64,000 bases of DNA, taken from the NCBI GenBank assembly GCA_002862095.1, contig PHSQ01000001.1:1054001-1118000 (forward strand), written 5' to 3'. The stretch's first letter is position 1; every line of letters begins with the position of its first letter. Shown one piece after another: positions 56,230 through 64,000 of this stretch. Source of the DNA: Methylocystis sp. KS32. GTDB lineage: Bacteria > Pseudomonadota > Alphaproteobacteria > Rhizobiales > Beijerinckiaceae. The position numbers were made by a program, and so were the translations under genes. Under the pieces are notes generated by a model. It was not told where the DNA came from and did not search any database. It was given only the letters and a program-made list of their open reading frames with translations.

Positions 56230-58776
56230 CGCGCCTGGGGGTTGGTCCTCGCCGTAGGATTTTTCCTCGATCAGGCGAGAACCGAACAGCAAATTGATCC
56301 GCCTCTTCAAGCGCGCGCGATGATCGTTTTCCTTGTAGACGTTGCGCGCGAGGCGAATGAAATCTGGTCCGAAGTCGCCCGCTTTTTCGAGAAGTCTTAT
56401 CGAGTCTTCGATATCCCACAGCCTTTGGTTCACCTCTTTCAGCGAATGTTCCAGTTCGTTCAAGCGCGGGTCATGAAGCGCATGTGTGCTTCGGGCTTCC
56501 TCCAAAAGCGACAATTCGCGCGCGACATTGGCATGTTTCGTCCGGTTTGAAATCCGCTCAAGCTTTATTTGCAATATCGTCAGCCGGTCGATCAGCTCGC
56601 CAGCGGAACCCGGCAGGAGAATTGGCGATTTGGTCTGCTGCGTCGATCGAGCAACAATGTCCTCAAGCGCTTTCGCCATAATGGAAAATAGTTCGCTCCA
56701 ATCCCCTTTGCGCTGCTGGCGAAAGAGGCGCGCCGTTGGGTACCAGGGGCTGTCCGGTCGCTCCAACAGCCAACGCCATTCGGGCGCGCGCTTCAGCGCT
56801 ATCCAGACGTTTTTGCCGAGCGCGCCGGAGAGATGCGCGATGGAGGTGTCGATCGAGATCACCAGATCCAGATTGGCGATGATGGCGGCGGTGTCGACGA
56901 AGGCGCGACCGTCGGCATCCATATCTTTGTCCAATGTTTCGAGCCACTGCGCGCCGCGATCGTGAAGGGTTTCCACCTCCTCCACGCCGGCGTTTTTCTG
57001 CAGACTGATCAACCTTACGCCCGCGACGGACGCGAGCGGCGCGAGCGACGCCAGAGGAGCCGCGCGCGAATTATCCGAGTTCGCGTGGGAACTGCCTCGC
57101 CATGCCACCCCGACCTTGAAGCCATGGTCGCCAATGCGCCGCCGCCAAAGTTCAATGCGTTCGGGGTCTGCGTGAAGATATGATTTTGGCGCGGGGATCG
57201 TTTCGAGTTGCGTCCCGAACGAATAGGGCAAGGTGCATAAGGACACGCAGAAGTCATACGAGGCGTCGGCCTCGGGTCGTTCGATGATGGAAACGCTCTC
57301 GCCAAGGCTGTTGAGCAGTGCGTGCATGGACGCGCGGCAGGCGAAATCCACTATTGCTCCATTGCGCGCCAGCAATGGCAGATATCGGCAATATTGAATA
57401 ACGTCTCCGAGCCCCGCCTCGTCTGTCACCAGCAGCCGTTTTCCCCAAAGGGATTCGCCTTTCCACTCGGGCCAGGGCCGAGCCAACTCGATCTTCGTCT
57501 TCTCGCCTCGAATCCATCGGTATTCGAATAGCGGCAGGCCCTCCTCGTATTGACCGAGAAGAAGGCGCAGCGCGCCGAGATTCGCTTTTGTTTCTATGTG
57601 GTTGGGATCGACCGCCAGAGCCGCGTCGAAACTCTCCAAAGCTTCGCCGAACCGCGAGAGTTCCTTGAGCGCAATCGCGCGGCCGCACCAAAGGTCGGCG
57701 TCGCGCGGCGTGGCTTGCAGGGCGCGGTCAAACGACGCCAAGGCTTCCGCGTCCCTCGCCAGCCGTAACTGCGCCGTCGCGAGGCAACGCAGCGCTGGCG
57801 TATATTCGGGAGCGAGCCGAAGCGCTTGAGCGGCCGCGGTCAGAGCTTCTTCGAACGCCCCGGACTGTAGCAGCGTCATGCCGCGATTGACCGCTAGGAC
57901 GAGGTCATCCGGATTTTTCTCCAGCGCTTCCTCGTACAGCAAAAGGGCTTCACGGAAGCGCTTAAGATCATGCAGCGCATTTGCTTTAATTAATTTCGTC
58001 GCCTTGTGATCCGGCGCCAGCGCCAAGGCTCGGTCGCACAGCGCGACCGCGTCCGCGAAGCGCTTCAGTCGTGAAAGGATGAAACTCGCGCCCTCAAGGG
58101 CTGCGACATAGCGAGAGTCCAGCTCCAGCGCCGTGAGGAAACAGGCGAGTGCAGGCTCAGGCTCATCGAGTGCGGCGAAACTCGCGCCCTGATTGTGCCA
58201 GAGCGTTTTGTCGAACGGCGCCGCCTCCAGCGCCTTTTCAAATATGGCGCAAGCTTCCCGATGGCGTTGCAAAGCGTGGAGAGTAAGAGCTTTTCCAGCG
58301 AGAGCGGAAACGTTTCCCTCATCCAGCAGCAGCGCCGCGGAATAGGCGGACAAGGCCGAGTCATAAGCGCCCGCCTGATATTGCGAGGCTCCCAAAAGCC
58401 GCCATGCGGCGGGATTTCTTTCCTCGATCCGCGCGAGCGCTTCGCTCGCCGCGACAGCTTCATGGTGGCGCCCCATATTTTGCAAGGCGATGGCGCGCGC
58501 CTCCAGCGCCCGAGCGTTTAGGGGATTGATGACGAGCGTGGCCTCGAAATGTTCACAGGCTTTCGCTGGATTCCCATGAGCCGCGCAAACGAGCCCGGCG
58601 ACATAGCTCGCCGTTTCGTCCAAATCGATAGACCTCCTCTCGCTTTCAATAAGTTCAAGCGCCCGCGCCAACTGACCGCGACGCAGATGAGAGATCAACT
58701 CCGAAAGCGCTCCGACCGCACCATTGGACGCTTCCGCCGGTTTCCGCGCGAAATTGGCGCGGTCTCTGCTTGACAT
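56224..58776 (-). CDS. TPR repeat protein with GT9-like glycosyltransferase and C-terminal DUF6165-like domain
   Basis: About 10 TPR-like repeats, FEYRWIRGEKTKIELARPWPEWKGESLWGKRLLVTDEAGLGDVIQYCRYLPLL, C-terminal LPGSAGELIDRLTILQIKLERI. Confidence 0.85.
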   Translation of the reverse strand: MSSRDRANFARKPAEASNGAVGALSELISHLRRGQLARALELIESERRSIDLDETASYVAGLVCAAHGNPAKACEHFEATLVINPLNARALEARAIALQNMGRHHEAVAASEALARIEERNPAAWRLLGASQYQAGAYDSALSAYSAALLLDEGNVSALAGKALTLHALQRHREACAIFEKALEAAPFDKTLWHNQGASFAALDEPEPALACFLTALELDSRYVAALEGASFILSRLKRFADAVALCDRALALAPDHKATKLIKANALHDLKRFREALLLYEEALEKNPDDLVLAVNRGMTLLQSGAFEEALTAAAQALRLAPEYTPALRCLATAQLRLARDAEALASFDRALQATPRDADLWCGRAIALKELSRFGEALESFDAALAVDPNHIETKANLGALRLLLGQYEEGLPLFEYRWIRGEKTKIELARPWPEWKGESLWGKRLLVTDEAGLGDVIQYCRYLPLLARNGAIVDFACRASMHALLNSLGESVSIIERPEADASYDFCVSLCTLPYSFGTQLETIPAPKSYLHADPERIELWRRRIGDHGFKVGVAWRGSSHANSDNSRAAPLASLAPLASVAGVRLISLQKNAGVEEVETLHDRGAQWLETLDKDMDADGRAFVDTAAIIANLDLVISIDTSIAHLSGALGKNVWIALKRAPEWRWLLERPDSPWYPTARLFRQQRKGDWSELFSIMAKALEDIVARSTQQTKSPILLPGSAGELIDRLTILQIKLERISNRTKHANVARELSLLEEARSTHALHDPRLNELEHSLKEVNQRLWDIEDSIRLLEKAGDFGPDFIRLARNVYKENDHRARLKRRINLLFGSRLIEEKSYGEDQPPGAF

Positions 58777-59039
58777 GTCGACGTCTCTGTTTTGCCCTAT
58801 TTATCCGCAAGCACTAAGCTGACTGACTTATCCAGGACTGGCGTCGCGATGTGGTTGGGTGAGACGCCGAACCCACATCAGGAAATCGGGAGGGCGTTCA
58901 GAGCCCGAGGGAGGTCGGGGAGCATTGCAAATGTTTGGCGTAGATGCGTCGCCATCGCCGATGTCACGAAGATGTTTCGCCGCGAGCGGCGTCCGGCTTG
59001 GCGGTCTGGAGATTTCATCTATTTTCCGTATTGCGGTAT

Positions 59040-59256
59040 TCGTTCCACTGCGTCACTAATCAGAAACCGGAGCGGTAAGGGGGACGTCATTGCGAGCGCG
59101 ATCCGAAGCAATCGAGGGGCGACGCCAGTCCATTTTGCCTTGCTGTGCTCGCGAGGATGCCTCAAACGATTCAGTCTCCGACCATGGCTCCTGGATTGCT
59201 TTGGAACTCACTTTCCTCGCAATGACGAAGCCGCCGTCAAACTCGTTTATGACGCA
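59040..59256 (+). repeat. dispersed palindromic repeat family 1, copy C
   Basis: actgcgtcactaatcagaaaccggagcggtaagggggacgtcattgcgag...tcctcgcaatgacgaagccgccgtcaaactcgtttatgacg. Confidence 0.85.
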
Positions 59257-59296
59257 GAGGAATTAGGCGTTTCACTGGTCGATCGGTCGAGGAGTC

Positions 59297-60415
59297 ATGG
59301 AGCAGTTACGTAAGGAAAAAATGGCGCTCGTCCTTCAGGGTGGCGGCGCGCTGGGCTCTTATCAAGCCGGGGCCTACGAGGCGCTGCGCGAGGGCGCTCT
59401 CAACTTCGACTGGGTGGCCGGCATTTCGATCGGCGCGATCAATGGCGCCATAATTTGCGGCAACCCGCCTGGACGCCGGGTCGCGCGACTAAGGGAGTTT
59501 TGGGCTCAGACATCGAGCAATCTCCTCGCGCGGCCTTTGTCGAACGACGAAGCTACGCGCAGACTGTTCAACGAAGCCAGCGCGGCTATGACGGCGGCGT
59601 TTGGCGTTCCCGGCTTCTTCGCCCCACGTTCGTCGCCTCAGCTTTTCGGCCTGCCGTGCAAGACGTCCGAACTTGGCGTTTATGATACGAGGGGTCTGCG
59701 GGAGACGCTCGTCTCCCTGGTGGATTTCGATCTGCTGAACGCGAGCGAGACACGTTACAGCATCGGGGCGGTGAACGCGAGGACGGGAAATTTTCAGTAT
59801 TTCGACACCAATTATCATAAAATTGGGCCCGATCATGTCATGGCGAGCGGCGCCCTGCCCCCAGGATTCCCGCCGATTGAAATCGAAGGAGAGTACTATT
59901 GGGATGGAGGCATCGTTTCCAATTCTCCCCTTCAATATGTGCTCGACTTCGAGGGAACAGACGACGACTACTGCGTCTTTCAGCTCGATCTTTTCAGCGC
60001 TCGCGGCGAACTGCCGAAGACGCTTTTCGACGTGGCTCAGCGCGAGAAAGACATCCGTTATTCCAGCCGGACACGGTTGAACACCGATATGCTGCGCGAA
60101 AAGCGCGGGTTGCGGTCGGCGATCAAGAGGCTTTGCGCCAAGCTGCCGGCCGAGTTGCGCGAGGACCCCGATTGGTGTTCCCTGATGGAGAAGGGAACGG
60201 AGGCGGCGACCACAATCGTGCATCTCATCCATCGGCGCGCCGTCTATGAGACCGCATCGCGTGATTATGAATTCTCCCGCCATACCATGGAGCAGAATTG
60301 GGCGGATGGCCGAAATGACGTCGAGAGGACGTTGAGCCATCCCGCCTGGGTTCATCGTAAGCGCCTTGCCGGCGGCGTGCAGGTGTTTGATCTAGGCCAT
60401 GAGGCGAGAATTTGA
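59297..60415 (+). CDS. patatin-like phospholipase family protein
   Basis: [59 protein letters not shown] (Ser-Asp dyad). Confidence 0.94.
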   Translation: MEQLRKEKMALVLQGGGALGSYQAGAYEALREGALNFDWVAGISIGAINGAIICGNPPGRRVARLREFWAQTSSNLLARPLSNDEATRRLFNEASAAMTAAFGVPGFFAPRSSPQLFGLPCKTSELGVYDTRGLRETLVSLVDFDLLNASETRYSIGAVNARTGNFQYFDTNYHKIGPDHVMASGALPPGFPPIEIEGEYYWDGGIVSNSPLQYVLDFEGTDDDYCVFQLDLFSARGELPKTLFDVAQREKDIRYSSRTRLNTDMLREKRGLRSAIKRLCAKLPAELREDPDWCSLMEKGTEAATTIVHLIHRRAVYETASRDYEFSRHTMEQNWADGRNDVERTLSHPAWVHRKRLAGGVQVFDLGHEARI

Positions 60416-60437
60416 TCCGCCCGCTGGAGACTACAAA

Positions 60438-61178
60438 ATGAAAATCGATGAAGTTCGCCGCCGGGCTTTCGCCATGCCATTGACGAGCCCGGCCTTTCCG
60501 AAGGGACCCTACCGTTTCTACGATCGGGAATATTTCATCGTGACTTATCGCACCGATCGCGAGGCGCTTGAACGGGTCGTTCCCGAACCGCTGACTTTCG
60601 ACGAGCCTCTGGTAAAATACGAATTTATCAGGATGCCGAATTCGACTGGATTCGGCGATTACACCGAATCCGGGCAGGTGATCCCGGTAAAATTCAACGG
60701 GGTGGCCGGCGGCTATACGCACGCCATGTTTCTGAATGACGGGCCTCCCATCCTTGGCGGCCGCGAATTGTGGGGGTTCCCCAAGAAATATGCGCAGCCT
60801 TGCTTGTTCACGAACACCGACACGCTTTTGGGGACGCTGGACTATGGTTCCGTGCGCGTCGCTACTGGCGCCATGGGTTTCAAATATGAAGCGCTCGACA
60901 ACGCGGCAATTGCTCGATCCTTGTCCTCGCCAAATTACTTATTGAAGATCATCCCGCACGTCGACGGCTCGCCAAGAATTCTGGAACTGGTCGATTACCG
61001 ATTGGAAGATGTGATCATAAAGGGCGCTTGGTCGGGACCAGCCTCGCTTGAATTGCATCCCCATGCGCTTGCTCCCGTCGCCGATTTGCCGGTGCGGGAA
61101 ATCGTTTCCGCGATCCATGTCATCGCGGACCTCACCTTGGGTCTCGGCAAGGTCGTGCATGACTATCTTGCGGAATAA
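60438..61178 (+). CDS. adc: acetoacetate decarboxylase
   Basis: [39 protein letters not shown] (Schiff-base Lys). Confidence 0.93.
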   Translation: MKIDEVRRRAFAMPLTSPAFPKGPYRFYDREYFIVTYRTDREALERVVPEPLTFDEPLVKYEFIRMPNSTGFGDYTESGQVIPVKFNGVAGGYTHAMFLNDGPPILGGRELWGFPKKYAQPCLFTNTDTLLGTLDYGSVRVATGAMGFKYEALDNAAIARSLSSPNYLLKIIPHVDGSPRILELVDYRLEDVIIKGAWSGPASLELHPHALAPVADLPVREIVSAIHVIADLTLGLGKVVHDYLAE

Positions 61179-61189
61179 AGGAGTTTTTC

Positions 61190-61966
61190 ATGGAGCTTGA
61201 TGGCAAGGTTTCGTTCATCACCGGCGCTGCGAGCGGCATCGGTCTTGGCATAGCGAAAAGATTTGTCGCGGCGGGCGGTCGCGTTGTTGTCGCGGATTTG
61301 AAGATGGACGCGGCGAAAGCCGCGGCTGCGGAACTGGGGGGCGACGCCACCGCTTTCCCGGTCGCGATGGACGTCTCAAACGAGAGCGAGGTTAATGTTG
61401 GCGTTGACCTCGCCGCCAAGCATTTTGGAACGATCGACATACTTGTGTCGAACGCCGGCATTCAGATCGTTCATCCAATCGAGGAGTTCCCATTCGCCGA
61501 TTGGAAAAAACTGCTCGCGATTCATCTTGACGGCGCCTTTCTCACGACCAAGGCCTGCCTGAAATACATGTACCCGCAGAAATCCGGGGCCTTGATTTAC
61601 ATGGGTTCCGTGCATAGCCATGAGGCCTCGCCCTTGAAATCCGCCTATGTCACGGCGAAACATGGTTTGTTGGGCTTCGCGAGGACGATGGCCAAGGAGG
61701 GCGCGAAATACAATGTCCGCGCCAATATCATTTGCCCCGGCTTCGTGATGACGCCTCTGGTCGAGAAGCAGATTCCCCAGCAAGCTGAGGAACTTGGCAT
61801 CACGGAAGAGCGGGTGGTCAAGGAGGTGATGCTTGGCGAGACCGTCGACAAGCAGTTCACCATGATAAGCGATGTCGCCGAGGTCGCTTTGACGCTCGCC
61901 GCTTTCAAGACCAACGCGCTGACCGGAGAGTCCATTATCGTCAGCCATGGCTGGCACATGAACTAA
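61190..61966 (+). CDS. bdhA: 3-hydroxybutyrate dehydrogenase (SDR)
   Basis: [88 protein letters not shown]. Confidence 0.93.
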   Translation: MELDGKVSFITGAASGIGLGIAKRFVAAGGRVVVADLKMDAAKAAAAELGGDATAFPVAMDVSNESEVNVGVDLAAKHFGTIDILVSNAGIQIVHPIEEFPFADWKKLLAIHLDGAFLTTKACLKYMYPQKSGALIYMGSVHSHEASPLKSAYVTAKHGLLGFARTMAKEGAKYNVRANIICPGFVMTPLVEKQIPQQAEELGITEERVVKEVMLGETVDKQFTMISDVAEVALTLAAFKTNALTGESIIVSHGWHMN

Positions 61967-61982
61967 ATCCGCGAACGGCGTC

Positions 61983-63569
61983 TCAAAATTGCAGCGCGGT
62001 CGCTTGTTGGACGCCCGTCAGCTTGCAGATCGCCGAGATAGTCGGGGCGGGAGCGGCGCCGTCTATCGCGACGAGCGCCACGGCCTCGCCGTTCGGCCGA
62101 TCCCGTCCCAGCGCGAAAGTCGCGATATTCACATTCGCCTCGCCGAGCAGCCCCGCGAAGCGGCTGATGAAGCCCGGCTTGTCTTCATTAGTCAGATAAA
62201 TCATCGAGGGTGAGAACTCCGACTCGACCGCGATTTGGCCGATGCGAACGATGCGCGGCTTTCCGTCGTGAAACACGGTCCCCGAAATCGCGATTTCGCC
62301 TTCGGGAGTGGATGCGCGCAAGGTCACCAGCGACTCATAGTCGCTTTCCAACTCTCGCGTCACTTCCTCGACGCCGACTCCCCGTTCTTTCGCTATCATG
62401 GGCGCGGAAACGGCGTTCACCTCGGTCAAAATAGGCCGCAGCAATCCGCATAACGCCGCCGCCGTTATGGCCTTGGTCTTTTGGCTCGCGACCGCGCCTT
62501 CGTAGACGATCGAAAATTTCTCGACCCCCGCGCGCGCGACTTGTCCCACGAATAGCCCAAGCTTTTCGCCGAGTTCGATGAAGGGGCGTAGCCGTGGCGC
62601 TTCCTCGGCGGTTATCGAGGGAAAATTCACCGCATTGGCGATAGCGCCCCGTGTCAGATAGTCGGCCATTTGTTCGGCGACCTGAAGAGCGACCTTCTCT
62701 TGCGCCTCGGCGGTCGATGCGCCGAGATGGGGGGTGCAAACGACGTTGGCGCGCCCGAACAGTGGGCTAGACACCGCCGGCTCGACATTGAAAACATCCA
62801 ACGCCGCTCCGGCGACATGCCCGCTGTCGAGGGCTTTGCACAAAGCATCTTCGTCGATGAGTCCGCCGCGCGCGCAATTAATGACGCGAACGCCCTTGCG
62901 GGTCTTCGCCAGGTTCTCGGCGCAGAGAATGTCCCGCGTTTGATGCGTGAGCGGCGTATGCAGAGTGATGAAGTCGGAGCGGGCAAGAAGATCGTCCAGC
63001 TCGATTTTTTCAACCCCGAGAGTTTTGGCGCGCTCCGCCGAGAGGAAAGGGTCGAAGGCGACGACGCGCATCTTGAGTCCCAACGCGCGAATGGCGACAT
63101 TGGAGCCGATGTTGCCGCATCCGATGACGCCGAGCGTTTTTCCGGCGATCTCCACGCCCATGAAGCGGTTCTTCTCCCATTTCCCCGCCTTGGTCGAAGC
63201 GTCGGCGGCCGGAATTTCCCGCGCGAGCGCGAACATGAGCGCGATCGCGTGCTCCGCCGTGGTGATCGAATTGCCAAACGGCGTGTTCATGACGATGACG
63301 CCACGCGCCGTTGCGGCTGCAACGTCGACATTGTCGACGCCGATGCCGGCGCGGCCGATGACCTTTAGTCGTGGGCTACGGGCCAATAGATCGGCCGTGA
63401 CCTTGGTCGCGGATCTGATGGCGAGACCGTCATAGTCGCCGATAAGAGCGGCGAGTCTGTCTTTGTCCTTGCCGAGCGTGGGTTGGAAATCGGCTTCGAT
63501 GCCGCGGAGTTCGAGGATCTGGATCGCGGCGTGAGAAAGCTGGTCGGAAATCAGGACGCGCATCGGCAT
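61983..63569 (-). CDS. serA: D-3-phosphoglycerate dehydrogenase
   Basis: LGVIGCGNIGSNVAIRALGLKM, NCARGGLIDEDAL, TPHLGASTAEAQEKVA, ASB and ACT domains. Confidence 0.96.
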   Translation of the reverse strand: MPMRVLISDQLSHAAIQILELRGIEADFQPTLGKDKDRLAALIGDYDGLAIRSATKVTADLLARSPRLKVIGRAGIGVDNVDVAAATARGVIVMNTPFGNSITTAEHAIALMFALAREIPAADASTKAGKWEKNRFMGVEIAGKTLGVIGCGNIGSNVAIRALGLKMRVVAFDPFLSAERAKTLGVEKIELDDLLARSDFITLHTPLTHQTRDILCAENLAKTRKGVRVINCARGGLIDEDALCKALDSGHVAGAALDVFNVEPAVSSPLFGRANVVCTPHLGASTAEAQEKVALQVAEQMADYLTRGAIANAVNFPSITAEEAPRLRPFIELGEKLGLFVGQVARAGVEKFSIVYEGAVASQKTKAITAAALCGLLRPILTEVNAVSAPMIAKERGVGVEEVTRELESDYESLVTLRASTPEGEIAISGTVFHDGKPRIVRIGQIAVESEFSPSMIYLTNEDKPGFISRFAGLLGEANVNIATFALGRDRPNGEAVALVAIDGAAPAPTISAICKLTGVQQATALQF

Positions 63570-63606
63570 TGGAGAGTCCTAGGCGAGGGCGATACGAGGA
63601 AGATGC

Positions 63607-64000
63607 TCAGATTATGGTCGGCTCGGTCTCGGCGGCCTCGAGATAAGCCCATTCTAACCATTGCGTCAGTATGGCGAGGTCGGCGGCTTCGACCGTGGCG
63701 CCGCACCAGATGCGCAGCCCCGGCGGCGCGTCGCGATAGGCTGCGAAATCGAAACCAGCGCCTTCTTGTTCGACAAGGGAAACCATTCTCTTGGCCAGCG
63801 CCTTTCGACGCTCGGCCGGCGTCTTCGCGACTTCTGGATCAGCGAATTGCAAGCACACGCTCGTGTTCGACCGGGCAGCCGGATCCTTTGCGAGAAAACT
63901 CAGCCAGGACGTTTTCTCGACCCAAGCGCCGACGACCGCGGCGTTTCGGTCCGTCCGGGCCATCAATTCGTCGAGCCCGCCGATGCTCTTCGCCCAATTC
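63607..64000 (-). CDS. serC: phosphoserine aminotransferase, C-terminal part (runs off right edge)
   Basis: NWAKSIGGLDELMARTDRNAAVV...TSVCLQFADPEV...AYRDAPPGLRIWCGATVEAADL. Confidence 0.9.
   Translation of the reverse strand, partial: NWAKSIGGLDELMARTDRNAAVVGAWVEKTSWLSFLAKDPAARSNTSVCLQFADPEVAKTPAERRKALAKRMVSLVEQEGAGFDFAAYRDAPPGLRIWCGATVEAADLAILTQWLEWAYLEAAETEPTII

Noticed and set aside
58792-59313. 173-aa ORF upstream of patatin gene
   Set aside because: Runs through repeat family 1 copy C; no family resemblance.
59489-60355. 288-aa ORF antisense to the patatin gene
   Set aside because: Shadow ORF; sense frame has intact catalytic motifs.
1-64000. CRISPR arrays, rRNA and tRNA genes
   Set aside because: No regularly spaced direct repeats, no rRNA-like segments and no convincing tRNA cloverleaf seen by eye; a tRNAscan/Infernal run would be decisive.

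Overview
The window is a GC-rich alphaproteobacterial chromosome segment. Gene content (tetrahydromethanopterin/methanofuran-type C1 cofactor genes, PHB metabolism, serA/serC) suggests a methylotroph, possibly a type II methanotroph; the taxon is inferred, not proven. Most of it is ordinary single-copy metabolism: the end of a NAD-reducing hydrogenase/diaphorase operon (hoxF, start of hoxU), hsp20, ppsA, phaC plus a second PhaC-like hydrolase, a glucan/glucose cassette (GH3, ABC protein, glycoamylase-like, GH15, glucokinase), ftsH, DEAD helicase, fabI, methylmalonyl-CoA epimerase, rsmB, kup, trpA-accD-folC followed by a C1-cofactor biosynthesis run, mutL, slipin, a peptide-binding protein, hspQ, PduO-type adenosyltransferase, yqeY/carA, acyl-CoA dehydrogenase, a TPR/glycosyltransferase, patatin-adc-bdhA, serA and serC. 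The accessory part is about 46-59 kb: a TniA/TnsB-like N-terminal domain remnant, a truncated IS5-type transposase fused to a repeat, and two dispersed palindromic repeat families. The most interesting observations are: (i) an MfnB-FolB gene fusion inside the cofactor operon; (ii) an ABC protein with intact Walker A but degenerate signature, Walker B and H-loop motifs, at the head of a translationally coupled glucoamylase/glucokinase cassette; (iii) a stand-alone TniA-type DNA-binding domain; (iv) the two repeat families and the IS/repeat junction. No tRNA, rRNA or CRISPR was seen.
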